A DNA stretch of 64,000 nt from Bacillota bacterium. GTDB lineage: Bacteria; Bacillota; Clostridia; Lachnospirales; Lachnospiraceae. Below, piece by piece: positions 1 to 9,002 of the stretch. The notes below the pieces were generated by a model that worked only from the letters and a program-made list of their open reading frames with translations, was not told where the DNA came from and made no database searches. The stretch covers positions 247,586 through 311,585 of the forward strand of contig JAEXOU010000006.1 in NCBI GenBank assembly GCA_023439125.1, given 5' to 3'. Made by a program: the position numbers and the translations under genes. Numbering within the stretch: the stretch's first letter is position 1; the number at the start of each line of letters is the position of its first letter.

Positions 1-1
1 A

Positions 2-628
2 GAACAGGTTGCCGCAGCGGAGTTGGCACTGACAGAAGCGTTTGAAGCAGCAAAACAGCCTGAAGAGGAACAATTAAAATCATCGGAGCCGATGGTAGTA
101 CAAAAACTGAATCAAGAAGCATCAGAACAGATGGAAGTAAAACAACTAACTCAGGAAGAATCAGACCAGATAGGAATACAAAAACTGAATCAAGAAATAT
201 CAGAACAGATGGAAGTAAATCAACTAACTCAGGAAGAATCAGACCAGATGGAAATAAAGCAACTGAATCAGGAAGCATCAGAACAGCCAGAAGTAAAACA
301 ACTGAATCAGGAAACATCAGAAATGGTTGACATAGATTATGACACTCGAAAATACATATTATACGGTGAAAGTACACTTACAAGAGATTATAATCCTCGA
401 GAAAGTAAAACAGCAAGAGATTATGATTACGGTGAAAGTACAGCTGCAAGAGAATATAATCGTCAAGAAAGTACGACCACAGGAGAATATTTTTTTGATG
501 AAAGTACAGCCACAAGAGAATTTGTTTATGGAGAAAGTTCAGCCACAGGAGAACATATTTTCAACGAAGGTAGATCAACAAAAAAATATGTTTCGGGTGA
601 TGAGAGCGAAGAAATGAGAGAATTTTAG
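2..628 (+). CDS. 3' end of an unidentified gene with Glu-rich in-frame repeats (5' truncated)
   Basis: The reading frame is open to the left edge of the window, so the true start lies outside; TTG at 23 is only the first start-like codon inside. The visible part is about 208 residues, highly acidic and without a membrane segment. It consists of a short Ala/Glu-rich helix-like stretch, six 13-residue repeats and seven 11-residue repeats. The next gene (648) follows after 19 bp, in an operon with a surface protein and an ABC permease, so this may be the C-terminal extension of the ATPase, or of a membrane-fusion subunit, of that ABC system. That is inference from context; no ATPase motif is in view. 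Confidence 0.6.
   Translation, partial: EQVAAAELALTEAFEAAKQPEEEQLKSSEPMVVQKLNQEASEQMEVKQLTQEESDQIGIQKLNQEISEQMEVNQLTQEESDQMEIKQLNQEASEQPEVKQLNQETSEMVDIDYDTRKYILYGESTLTRDYNPRESKTARDYDYGESTAAREYNRQESTTTGEYFFDESTATREFVYGESSATGEHIFNEGRSTKKYVSGDESEEMREF
98..331 (+). repeat. Six in-frame 39-bp repeats (13 aa)
   Basis: Six consecutive 13-residue units of the type V-K-Q-L-N-Q-E-A-S-E-Q-M-E fill residues 26-103 of the truncated first gene. Units alternate between an LNQE-xSEQ and an LTQE-ESDQ form, which suggests growth by duplication of a 78-bp double unit followed by drift. Confidence 0.9.
377..607 (+). repeat. Seven in-frame 33-bp repeats (11 aa)
   Basis: Seven 11-residue units of the type A-T-R-E-Y-x-x-x-E-S-T run to six residues before the stop codon. 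The unit length and composition differ from the preceding 13-residue array, so two unrelated repeat arrays are stacked in one protein tail. Confidence 0.85.
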
Positions 629-647
629 GAAAGAAGAGGAAGATTAA

Positions 648-3152
648 ATGAGTACGAAAAAAATACTGACATTTTTGCTAGTACTGGCAATTACCATAGT
701 AGGTTTTGGAGATGTAGGAGTTGCAAATGCAGCTCAAACAACGAAAACCTATGTCGAAATTGTGGATTCATCAGCTAAGGAATGGGAGACAACACCAGGA
801 ACAACGACATCAGTTGTGATACCAGTTAAGGCAACCGCTATTTATATATATAATCCAACAATTGAAGTAGCAGCTGTAGATGAAAATTCACCATTCACTT
901 TTACTGCGCCAAAGCTAACAACATCTTCTTTGCCTCTTGGTGCATTTGCAATTGAAACTAGTGGAATTACATACATTAATTTTGACATCATGACAAGAGA
1001 AAATGCAAAGATTGGGAAATATCCAGTTAAGGTAGATATTAAATTTATGGCAATGGGTGTTACAGAAGATGGCTCTTTTGAAAATGTTGAGACAACACAG
1101 AGCTTGACAATCGTTGCTAAGATAACGAAAGAAAAGGCTCCGTCACAGCTAGTGATTAAGAATTTAGAATATGATGAAGATTCCGCGGCAATTGGTAATG
1201 ATGTTGATGTTACATTCGACGTTCAGAATGAAGGCGAGGTTACTGCTTTAAACTCTTATTTAGTAATTGACTATGATGAAACCAATATCATTGCAGGTTA
1301 TTCTAATGATAATATCAAAATAGGAGATTTAAAGCCTGGAGAGTCAAAGAAGGTTACACTTTCTATGAAGATATTAACTACAGCTACTGAGGGAATTAAA
1401 ACTTTAAAAGCAGGTTTTACCTATAAAGACCCAGATGGAGGATCCTACACCTCATCTAAAAAAATGTTGATTACAGTTAAGAAAATAAGTACTCAAGCTT
1501 CTGAGAAGGCAAAGCTTGTCATTAGCAGTACGAGTGCTAATAATGAAGTGAATGCTGGTAATGAATATAACTTAAAAGGTATTATAAAGAATGTTGGCAT
1601 GGAAAAGGCGTCGAATGTAGAAGTATCAATTCAAGCCGGAACGGGTGTGACGACTGGTATTATCCCTAATTTTGATACTCAGGTGGTATTATTAGATAAT
1701 GTAGGAGCAGGCAAGAGTGTAGAGTTTAATTTACCATTGCTTGTAACAGATACTGCTGCTGCAGGGTTAAGTGAGTTAACAGTCCAGGTTTCCTATACAG
1801 ATATTGAAGGAAATTCCAAAATAACAGTTGCACCATTTTATGTAACTGTTATTAAGCCGGAGGACAAAGTAGAAAGTAGTGACATTGTAATTTCCAATGT
1901 TTCACAGAGTCCATCGACTCCATTGGTTGGGGAACAAGTCACTATTACATTTGATGTTGAAAACCGAGGTAATAAAGCAGTTACGAGTGTTAGCGTTGGT
2001 GGAGAAAGTTTAGAGACTTCTGGGTTTGAGCCATTAACAGCTCAAACTTATCAAGATATTGGTACGATTGAGGCAAATTCTAAAAAAACAGTAACGATGT
2101 ACTTTAAAGTTGGTTCGAATGCAGTCGAGGGATTAAATGCAATGACAATTGGCTGTAAGTATACTGATGCAAATGAAAAAAAACAATCAACTACATCTAA
2201 CATTTACATATTAGACATTATAAATGATAGCAATTCAAAACCCAAAATAATTGTTAGCGATTTTAGTAAAGATACTGACGAGCTAAATGCAGGTTCTACT
2301 TTTTTATTTACCTATACCTTAAAGAATACACATGCTACTAAGGCAGCAAAGAATATAAAGGTAACAATTAGTCAAGCAGAGGATATCTTTTCAGCAACAC
2401 AAGGCACTAATACAGCATACATTGACCGTATCGATGCAGGTGAAGAGGTGCAAAATAGTATTGAAATGAGAGTAAAGTCAGATGTAAAGACTGGTGCGTA
2501 CGAACTTGAGATTAAGGTCGAATATGAGTATGATAACATGTCCAAGACTGATACAGAAGCAGGAGGAGTAACGGAAACAAGTAAGTTAAAGCTAAGAGCA
2601 ATTGAGAAAATTCGCTTTAACATTCAAAATCTTTCTGTAGGACTATATGGTGAAATGCCATATGTGAACCAATCGTCTTCTTTATCGTTTGAACTTATTA
2701 ACATGGGAAAATCGCAACTGGATAATGTAAGTTTTTCCTTGGAGGGCGATTTCACTCTTGAATCGGGAGCTTCTTATTACTTTGGTACAGTTCAGCCGGG
2801 GAATCCTGAATTTGTGGAGCTTATGGTAATACCAACGAGGGCTGGTATGTGTGGTGGTACCTTAATTATATCTTTTGAAGATAGTAATGGGGAACCGGTA
2901 GAACTTCGGCATGAATTTAGTGACATTAATGTTGGCGAATTTGTAAATCCTGATTTTGGCGGTGATTACACTGATCCTGGTATGCCTAGTTTTAATGAAG
3001 GGGAAGGAACAGAAGCGAAAAAAGACATTATGCCGGTTTGGTTATTTATATTAATTCAATTCGCTATTCTTGCAATTTTTATTCCGGTAGTTCGTATTGT
3101 TATTATCAGATGCTATAAAAAGAAACTTCGTAAGAAAGAAGAAGATTTATAG
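648..3152 (+). CDS. COG1361/CARDB-like surface protein, signal peptide plus C-terminal anchor
   Basis: An 834-residue protein. It has an N-terminal signal peptide (lysines, hydrophobic stretch, AxA-like site near residue 29), then about 700 residues of repeated beta-sandwich-like segments with the motifs G-[DE]-x-x-x-[LV]-x-[FV]-x-[LVI]-x-N-x-G typical of CARDB or COG1361 S-layer-like domains. A C-terminal hydrophobic segment (about residues 790-815) is followed by a Lys/Arg-rich tail, so the protein is exposed outside and anchored in the membrane. The start has a good site (GAAGAGGAAG). It is the second gene of an operon with a MacB-type permease 0.5 kb downstream; proteins of this family often accompany such permeases. 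The ligand is unknown. Confidence 0.85.
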   Translation: MSTKKILTFLLVLAITIVGFGDVGVANAAQTTKTYVEIVDSSAKEWETTPGTTTSVVIPVKATAIYIYNPTIEVAAVDENSPFTFTAPKLTTSSLPLGAFAIETSGITYINFDIMTRENAKIGKYPVKVDIKFMAMGVTEDGSFENVETTQSLTIVAKITKEKAPSQLVIKNLEYDEDSAAIGNDVDVTFDVQNEGEVTALNSYLVIDYDETNIIAGYSNDNIKIGDLKPGESKKVTLSMKILTTATEGIKTLKAGFTYKDPDGGSYTSSKKMLITVKKISTQASEKAKLVISSTSANNEVNAGNEYNLKGIIKNVGMEKASNVEVSIQAGTGVTTGIIPNFDTQVVLLDNVGAGKSVEFNLPLLVTDTAAAGLSELTVQVSYTDIEGNSKITVAPFYVTVIKPEDKVESSDIVISNVSQSPSTPLVGEQVTITFDVENRGNKAVTSVSVGGESLETSGFEPLTAQTYQDIGTIEANSKKTVTMYFKVGSNAVEGLNAMTIGCKYTDANEKKQSTTSNIYILDIINDSNSKPKIIVSDFSKDTDELNAGSTFLFTYTLKNTHATKAAKNIKVTISQAEDIFSATQGTNTAYIDRIDAGEEVQNSIEMRVKSDVKTGAYELEIKVEYEYDNMSKTDTEAGGVTETSKLKLRAIEKIRFNIQNLSVGLYGEMPYVNQSSSLSFELINMGKSQLDNVSFSLEGDFTLESGASYYFGTVQPGNPEFVELMVIPTRAGMCGGTLIISFEDSNGEPVELRHEFSDINVGEFVNPDFGGDYTDPGMPSFNEGEGTEAKKDIMPVWLFILIQFAILAIFIPVVRIVIIRCYKKKLRKKEEDL

Positions 3153-3169
3153 GAAGGGGAGGAATAAAG

Positions 3170-3664
3170 ATGAAAGTGATGTTGAATCAGCAAGGATATG
3201 CCAATGTATTATTAGAAGAGGCCACATCAGAGGTAGAAGCATCAAATAAAGCTGAAATCGTAATAAATAGTGAAGCGGTCACCACAGTTGAAGCCGAGGC
3301 TGTAATAGGAGGAGAAGGCACAAGTGTAGGAGAGGCTACAACCGAAGGAGAAATAGCAATTGAGGGAGAAGCTACAACCGAAGGAGATATAGCAATTGAG
3401 GGAGAAGCTACAACCGAAGGAGAAATCATAAGTGAGGACGCTATGAGTAATGTAGATATGGGTGGAAAATTTGATGAGTCCTATATGAGTGGTGATGGTA
3501 TGATAGGGATGGATGGTTCCACTACAAAAACCAGTGGTTCTTTGATGTCAAATTGGCTATTTGTGATTGGAATTTCAGCGGTCACTCTAGTGATAAGTAT
3601 TGTTTTTGCTATTTTATTAGCAAAAAAGAGAATCAAAAAAGGATTTGATCTGTATGAAGATTAG
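3170..3664 (+). CDS. Small Glu-rich single-pass membrane protein
   Basis: A 164-residue protein without a recognised family. Residues 1-115 are acidic and low-complexity, with repeated E-G-E-A-T-T-E-G-E units. A hydrophobic helix follows at about residues 124-150, then a basic, probably cytoplasmic tail (KKRIKKGFDLYED). It is preceded by AGGAAGGGGAGG and lies 17 bp after the CARDB protein. Its end overlaps the permease start at 3654, so co-translation is likely. No clear signal peptide is seen, and topology (acidic part outside) is inferred from the charge bias. It may be an accessory subunit of the neighbouring ABC system. Confidence 0.75.
   Translation: MKVMLNQQGYANVLLEEATSEVEASNKAEIVINSEAVTTVEAEAVIGGEGTSVGEATTEGEIAIEGEATTEGDIAIEGEATTEGEIISEDAMSNVDMGGKFDESYMSGDGMIGMDGSTTKTSGSLMSNWLFVIGISAVTLVISIVFAILLAKKRIKKGFDLYED
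3335..3427 (+). repeat. 36-bp tandem repeat, 2.6 copies
   Basis: Two nearly identical 36-bp units and a partial third encode A-T-T-E-G-[ED]-I-A-I-E-G-E. The identity at DNA level indicates a recent expansion. Confidence 0.9.
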
Positions 3665-4985
3665 CGACTTAATTAAAATGGGATTAAGGAATCTGTTTCG
3701 TCGTAAAGCAAGAACTGCTCTTACAATTATTGGTATGATCATTGGTACGATCTCTATTGTAGTTATGTTTTCTATTGGTACGGGTATCAATAATGTATTT
3801 ACAGAAGCAGTTATGCAAAATGGTGGACTCTCCCTTATTTATGTTTACCAGAGTTATAACTATGATGAGAGTACGGGTAATACAACAAAGAGTGCTGAAC
3901 TGAATGATGAATTAATTGATCAGATTAAGCAAATTGAGAATGTAAAGTATGTATCTCCACAATTTGGAGTTATGTTACGTATGACCAGTGGCAAATATGA
4001 AGGGTATACTTATATCAATGTAATAGATTATGCCTCGGCAAGTGATTTTGGATATCCCTTACTAAGCGATGGTACCGCGTTAACAAAGGAGCAGAAGAAT
4101 AAAATTATTTTATGCAAACAGGACTTGAATAATTTTTGGAGTACAAATGGACGTTCGAATCAACCAAAGCAAATCGATATTGAAAAAGATAAAGTTATGG
4201 CTGGGTTTACGGATTATCAGCCATCAGAGAGTAAGAAAACTTTCAACTTTAAGCTTAACGAAAGTGTGGTATATTTTGAAGAGGGTGATGATTCACAATA
4301 TAGTTGGTCATCTTACATGGATGTCGATTACTTTAAAGATTTGTATACGAAGTATGCAAATACATTAAAAGCAGAAGATCGAAAAAAAGCGTTAAAAAAA
4401 CTAACAGTCTATGATCAGCTTTACGTTAATGTAGAAGATATTCGTCAAGTGTCTGAGGTAGTCGAGCAAATAACTGCAATGGGGGTTACGGCTTATAGTG
4501 CAATGACAGAGCTTGATCCTATGATTGAAACAGCAAATATGCTTAAAATGGTATTCGGTGCGATTGGAGCAGTTGCGATGGTAGTATCAGCAATCAACAT
4601 CGCAAATACAATGGTTATGTCAATTTACGAACGTACAAAAGAGATTGGTGTTATGAAGGTTTTGGGTTGTCTAATCAAAGATATTAAAAAGCTGTTTTTG
4701 TTTGAGGCTGGTCTGATCGGACTAATTGGTGGTGTCATAGGCATTGGATTTAGTTATATAGCCTCTTGGGCAGTTAATAAATATGGTGGTCCTTTACTTT
4801 CATCAATTATTCCTGGAAATGGCTGGTATGTTGATTCTACTGGAGCCAAGTTTTCTCAGATTCCAATATGGCTTCCGTTTGTAGCAGCATTATTCTCGAT
4901 CGTGGTTGGTGTTCTAGCAGGTTATATTCCAGCGAGAAGAGCAACAAAGATTAGTGCTATCGAAGCAATGAAGACAGAAAGTTAA
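3654..4985 (+). CDS. ABC transporter permease, MacB/FtsX type
   Basis: ATG at 3654 (443 residues) is preferred over TTG at 3645 because AAAAAGGA lies at the right distance; it overlaps the previous gene by 11 bp. The protein shows the MacB/FtsX layout: an N-terminal segment with L-R-N-L-F-R-R-K-A-R-T-A-L-T and a first helix, a large extracytoplasmic region (about 45-285), then three helices. The family motif with Y-E-R-T-K-E-I-G-V-M-K-V-L-G follows the second helix, and the protein ends in P-A-R-R-A-T-K-I-x-x-I-E-A-M. It would work with an ATPase encoded to the left of the window and with the CARDB surface protein. The substrate cannot be told; MacB-type systems couple ATP hydrolysis to extracytoplasmic work rather than classical import. 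Confidence 0.93.
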   Translation: MKISDLIKMGLRNLFRRKARTALTIIGMIIGTISIVVMFSIGTGINNVFTEAVMQNGGLSLIYVYQSYNYDESTGNTTKSAELNDELIDQIKQIENVKYVSPQFGVMLRMTSGKYEGYTYINVIDYASASDFGYPLLSDGTALTKEQKNKIILCKQDLNNFWSTNGRSNQPKQIDIEKDKVMAGFTDYQPSESKKTFNFKLNESVVYFEEGDDSQYSWSSYMDVDYFKDLYTKYANTLKAEDRKKALKKLTVYDQLYVNVEDIRQVSEVVEQITAMGVTAYSAMTELDPMIETANMLKMVFGAIGAVAMVVSAINIANTMVMSIYERTKEIGVMKVLGCLIKDIKKLFLFEAGLIGLIGGVIGIGFSYIASWAVNKYGGPLLSSIIPGNGWYVDSTGAKFSQIPIWLPFVAALFSIVVGVLAGYIPARRATKISAIEAMKTES

Positions 4986-4990
4986 TCGTG

Positions 4991-5022
4991 GGGTTGTTGC
5001 ATAATGCAACAACCCTGTTTGT
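4991..5022 (+). terminator. Rho-independent terminator after the permease gene
   Basis: GGGTTGTTGC, a five-base loop and GCAACAACCC form a perfect 10-bp stem followed by a T-rich run, 6 bp after the stop codon. Confidence 0.85.
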
Positions 5023-5220
5023 TTGCTTGGCGTTTGTACTCTTTCTTTGGGATAGGAGGTGAAATGAGCTTCCTTTTACACTAAAAAAAGTGACCTATTT
5101 TGTTATTTTTCATATTTTACATAGAATACTTATAATACTGTAACATATGTGAAAAACTGTTTGCGATTAAGTTCATCATGCGTTATAATCAAGCAAGAGA
5201 AAGGCAAGAAAGGTAGTTGT

Positions 5221-5730
5221 ATGCAAAAAGGTTCTACAAAGAGAGTAGCCACCTACGGTATGTTGATAGCGCTTGCATTTATTTTTAGTTATATTGAAAG
5301 TCTAATTCCGATTTCCTTCGGTGTACCTGGTATGAAATTGGGACTAGCCAACATTGTTGTATTAATTGCACTTTATTTACTTGGACCGAAAGCAGCCTTT
5401 GTTTTATCCATTGTAAGAGTATTATTATCAGCAATGACATTTGGTAATATGATGATGTTATGGTTCAGTATTGCTGGTGCAAGTTTGGCGTTTCTTACAA
5501 TGTATCTAATGAAAAAGATAAAAGGCTTTAGCATGATTGGTGTATCGATCGCAGGCGGTGTTGCTCATAATATTGGACAAATTGTTGTAGCAATGATTGT
5601 AATGTCTGAGGTTATGTTTTACTATTTATTTATATTAATTATTGGTGGCACAATTACAGGAATGGCAATAGGTATTGTTGGAGCAGTTGTTTATAGTAAA
5701 CTAAAGCCAATATTTAAGAGTATTGACTAA
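5221..5730 (+). CDS. Gx transporter / heptaprenyl diphosphate synthase component I-like membrane protein
   Basis: A 169-residue very hydrophobic protein with about five predicted helices. The N-terminal part (T-Y-G-M-L-I-A-L-A-F, then ESLIP, P-G-M-K-L-G-L-A-N) is characteristic of the Gx/HepS-I family, which resembles ECF transporter S components. ATG at 5221 is chosen because GAAAGG lies upstream and family members start there; the open frame extends back to 5149 without a better site. In other Firmicutes these proteins sit next to prenyl synthases or NusG-II-domain proteins, neither of which is here. The substrate is unknown. A LacI-type regulator starts 44 bp downstream. Confidence 0.85.
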   Translation: MQKGSTKRVATYGMLIALAFIFSYIESLIPISFGVPGMKLGLANIVVLIALYLLGPKAAFVLSIVRVLLSAMTFGNMMMLWFSIAGASLAFLTMYLMKKIKGFSMIGVSIAGGVAHNIGQIVVAMIVMSEVMFYYLFILIIGGTITGMAIGIVGAVVYSKLKPIFKSID

Positions 5731-5774
5731 GATTGGTTAGTTTTGGGAAGCAAAATTTATTGGGAGATAAGAAA

Positions 5775-6812
5775 ATGACAACAATTAGAGACATATCTTT
5801 AAAGTGTAATGTTTCAGTTTCTACAGTAAGTAAAGTTCTAAATGGATATCGTGAGATTGGAGAAGAGACTACAAGGGCTGTCCTTAAAGCAGCGGAAGAA
5901 CTTGGGTATGTACCGAATTCATATGCTCGTCAGTTGAAATTAAAAAAATCCTATAACATCGGGGTTCTTTTTGATACCCTGTCATGTTATGGGTTAAAGA
6001 ATGAGTATTTTGCACATATACTAGCAGCATTTCGTGAGAAATCAAGTGAGAGTGGTTATGATATAACCTTTATTGAAAACAATATTGGTAATCGGAAAAT
6101 GACTTATCTCGAACATTGCAAGTATCGAAATTTTGATGGTATTTGTATTGTTTGTGCTGATTTTACGAATCCAGAAGTATTAGATGTTGTTAATAGTGAT
6201 TTCCCAGTAGTAACGATAGATCATTCATTTAATGAGGCTATTAGTATTATCTCTGATAACTCTAGTGGTATGAGAGATTTGGCCGAGTATATTATAGCAC
6301 AAGGACATAGAAAAATTGCTTATATTTATGGTAACAAGAGTGCAGTTACACATAATCGTTTGGTTGCTTTCAACCAAGTTCTTATGGAACATAGAATCCA
6401 CGTTCCAGACTATTACTTTTTAGAGGGAGAATACCGAGTAACAGAGTCTGCAGAGGAATATACGTATCATTTGTTAGATTGTAAGGAGCGACCAACATGC
6501 ATTATCGCACCGGATGATTACGCAGCGCTTGGTGTTATCAAAGCAATTAAGAGAAGAGGATTGAAATTCCCAGAACAAATATCAGTGGCAGGATATGATG
6601 GAATATCAGTATCTCAAGCACTAGAACCAAAATTAACAACGATAAAACAGGATACTGACAAGATTGGCGAGGAAGCCGCACGAAGCTTGATTAGCTTGAT
6701 GGAAAGTCCTATGACAACACCACTGACTCGTATCATTCTAAAATCAGAACTTGTGATAGGAGAATCTGTACGTAAAATAGACCAAATACAAGAGATAAAA
6801 ATAATTAGTTAG
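5775..6812 (+). CDS. LacI/GalR family transcriptional regulator
   Basis: ATG at 5775, preceded by GGGAGATAAGAAA, gives 345 residues. Residues 1-55 are the helix-turn-helix and hinge (T-I-R-D-I-S, S-V-S-T-V-S-K-V-L-N-G, then A-A-E-E-L-G-Y-V-P-N). The rest is a periplasmic-binding-protein-like effector domain with D-H-S-F near residue 150, G-Y-D-G-I-S and T-T-I-K-Q-D. The family represses sugar-use genes and is released or activated by a sugar or sugar phosphate. No sugar gene is adjacent, so the target is not evident from this window. An upstream frame to 5733 lacks a ribosome binding site. Confidence 0.92.
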   Translation: MTTIRDISLKCNVSVSTVSKVLNGYREIGEETTRAVLKAAEELGYVPNSYARQLKLKKSYNIGVLFDTLSCYGLKNEYFAHILAAFREKSSESGYDITFIENNIGNRKMTYLEHCKYRNFDGICIVCADFTNPEVLDVVNSDFPVVTIDHSFNEAISIISDNSSGMRDLAEYIIAQGHRKIAYIYGNKSAVTHNRLVAFNQVLMEHRIHVPDYYFLEGEYRVTESAEEYTYHLLDCKERPTCIIAPDDYAALGVIKAIKRRGLKFPEQISVAGYDGISVSQALEPKLTTIKQDTDKIGEEAARSLISLMESPMTTPLTRIILKSELVIGESVRKIDQIQEIKIIS

Positions 6813-6881
6813 ACATAAGATAATGCTATGATGAAATAAAGATTTATCTTTACTTAACTAAGTGTGAGAAAGGAATTATTT

Positions 6882-8681
6882 ATGAGTAAGGAGCTAAAAA
6901 AGCGAAGTGAAGTTAACAGGGAATACACTTGGGCGACAGAAGATTTATACCTTACTGACGAAGCATGGTATGAGGATTTAAAGAAAGCGAGAGATCTTAA
7001 AATTCATTTGCTTGAATATAAAGGTAAATTAGGTAATAGTGCAAGTGATCTCCTTGGATTCTATCAATACTATGACGAAATTGATATCTTGCTTGATAAT
7101 TTAGCACAATATACTGGACGAAAAAGAGATGAAGATTCAAAAAATGCAACTTACCAAGGTATGTATGGCAGTTTTATGAGTCTATATGTAGAAATTTCGG
7201 AAGCTCTATCGTTTGAGGACCCAGAATTGATTGCAATTCCAGAAGAAACACTTCAACGCTTTTATAAAGAGAAAGAAGCTCTCTTACTATATCAACACCA
7301 TATTGATGTTAAGCGTAGAAAAAAAGGTCATATCTTATCACAGGCAGAAGAAAGAATATTAGCTGCAGCAACTGATTTAGCAGCTGCACCAGCAGATATC
7401 TATGGCATTTTGAACAATGCAGATATTATTTTTCCTGAAATCGTCGATGAGGATGGAGATAAAGTAAGAATTACACATGGAAACTTTATACCTTTTATGG
7501 AGAACTCGAATCGTAGAGTACGTAAAGATGCTTTTGAAGCACTGTATTCGGTCTATGATCAATTTAAGAATACTTTGGCAGCAACACTTCATGCACAGAT
7601 AAAACAGCTTCAATTTAATGCGAAAATTCGTAATTATGAATCAAATCTTGAAGCATCACTTGACGAAACAGAAGTTCCTGTTTCCGTATATCATAGCTTA
7701 ATTGAAGCGGTGAGTAACCAATTACCTGCAATGCATCGATATGTTAAGCTTAGAAAGAAAGTTTTAGATGTAGATGAACTCCATATGTATGATCTTTACA
7801 CCCCAATGGTTCATGAGATGAATGTGAAAATAAGCTATGAGGAAGCGCAGGATACTATACTGAAGGCGCTTGCACCTTTAGGCGAAGAGTATCTATCGAT
7901 ACTTAAGAGTGGGTTCGAAAATCGATGGATTGATGTTTATGAGAATGAGGGAAAACGCAGTGGAGCATATTCTGCAGGTGCTAAAGTTCATCCGTTTGTA
8001 TTAATGAACTATGCAGATACAATTGATAGTATGTTTACACTTGCACATGAGATGGGGCATGCGATGCATTCCTATTTTAGTAATCGCAATCAGCCAAATA
8101 TATATTCAAACTATAAGATATTTGTTGCGGAGGTCGCATCTACTTGCAATGAGTCACTGTTGATGCAATATCTGTTAAAGAATACAGAGGATGAGCAAAA
8201 GAGAGCTTATCTCATCAATCATTTTCTAGATAAATTTAGAGCTACTTTATACCGACAGACGATGTTTGCAGAGTTTGAGCTCTTAATTAATCAGCTAGTA
8301 GAAGATTCGGAAACTTTAACAGCACAGTTGTTATCTGATCTATATCATAGCTTAAATATTAAGTATTATGGAGATGACATTGTAATAGACTCACAAATCG
8401 ATGTGGAATGGGCAAGAATACCGCATTTCTACTATAACTACTATGTGTTCCAATATGCAACTGGTTATTCAGCAGCAATTGCTTTATCGAATCGTATTCT
8501 TAAGGAAGGATCACCAGCAGTTAAAGATTATCTAAAGTTCTTAAGTGGTGGTTGCAGCACTGATCCAATTAGCCTTCTTAAGATTGCAGGAGTTGATATG
8601 AGTACACCAGCTCCAATCGAAGAAGCATTAAAGCTTTTTGATTCTTTGATTACAGAATTAGAAGCGTTATTAACAAAATAA
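6882..8681 (+). CDS. pepF: Oligoendopeptidase F
   Basis: A 599-residue M3-family zinc metallopeptidase. The catalytic H-E-M-G-H lies at about residues 389-393, with the downstream Glu ligand in F-V-A-E-V-A-S-T-C-N-E. N-terminal helical part and length match PepF of Firmicutes, a cytosolic enzyme that trims oligopeptides, usually 7-17 residues long. ATG at 6882 is chosen over GTG at 6864 because GAAAGGAA lies 7-10 bp before it. The gene is monocistronic and ends in a strong terminator. Confidence 0.96.
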   Translation: MSKELKKRSEVNREYTWATEDLYLTDEAWYEDLKKARDLKIHLLEYKGKLGNSASDLLGFYQYYDEIDILLDNLAQYTGRKRDEDSKNATYQGMYGSFMSLYVEISEALSFEDPELIAIPEETLQRFYKEKEALLLYQHHIDVKRRKKGHILSQAEERILAAATDLAAAPADIYGILNNADIIFPEIVDEDGDKVRITHGNFIPFMENSNRRVRKDAFEALYSVYDQFKNTLAATLHAQIKQLQFNAKIRNYESNLEASLDETEVPVSVYHSLIEAVSNQLPAMHRYVKLRKKVLDVDELHMYDLYTPMVHEMNVKISYEEAQDTILKALAPLGEEYLSILKSGFENRWIDVYENEGKRSGAYSAGAKVHPFVLMNYADTIDSMFTLAHEMGHAMHSYFSNRNQPNIYSNYKIFVAEVASTCNESLLMQYLLKNTEDEQKRAYLINHFLDKFRATLYRQTMFAEFELLINQLVEDSETLTAQLLSDLYHSLNIKYYGDDIVIDSQIDVEWARIPHFYYNYYVFQYATGYSAAIALSNRILKEGSPAVKDYLKFLSGGCSTDPISLLKIAGVDMSTPAPIEEALKLFDSLITELEALLTK

Positions 8682-8689
8682 TATTCAAA

Positions 8690-8760
8690 AAAAAGAGCCT
8701 GATGATATATTTTCTAAGTGACGTCGCGCACCGTGTAAAATATATCATCAGGCTTTTTTA
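8690..8760 (+). terminator. Long-stem terminator after pepF
   Basis: An 18-bp perfect stem (AGCCTGATGATATATTTT at 8696-8713 with its complement at 8737-8754) has a 23-nt GC-rich loop and A and T runs on either side. It can act on both strands, but the facing subtilase gene ends 240 bp further on, beyond a repeat element. Confidence 0.85.
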
Positions 8761-8781
8761 TAGATTCCTCTGAATTAATAT

Positions 8782-8981
8782 GTCATTTTGCACTTATAAA
8801 GACTTGCTGAAAATGGGATGACAAACATAATTTAGGAGCATACTGTTATGAAGTCGTCGGTACTTAGGGCCTGTATTTTAGGTGCTTATGTACCGTTACG
8901 AACTTCATTCAAGCGAAAGCGTGTTGCGTATAAAATATGTTTGTCATCCCATATCTTAAGCATTTCCTTGTGCAAAATGAC
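8782..8981. mobile_element. MITE-like element, copy 1
   Basis: A 200-bp non-coding element bounded by perfect 12-bp terminal inverted repeats GTCATTTTGCAC / GTGCAAAATGAC. Inside is a second inverted pair built on GATGACAAACATA (8817-8829) and its complement (8936-8948). The middle contains a stretch with TTCATTCAAGCGAAAGCGTG. A second copy lies inverted at 26147-26313. This copy carries about 30 extra bases in the middle. No transposase frame is present. It fills the gap between the convergent pepF and subtilase genes and ends 22 bp before the subtilase stop codon. Confidence 0.75.
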
Positions 8982-9002
8982 GTCTAAATTCTCTCAAAAC
9001 CT

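Noticed and set aside
98..607. CRISPR-like array
   Set aside because: The repeats are in frame, contiguous without spacers, and degenerate at codon third positions; they are protein repeats.
3187..3429. Pro/Ser/Val-rich minus-strand ORF
   Set aside because: Pure antisense of the Glu-rich repeat of the 3170 gene; no ribosome binding site.
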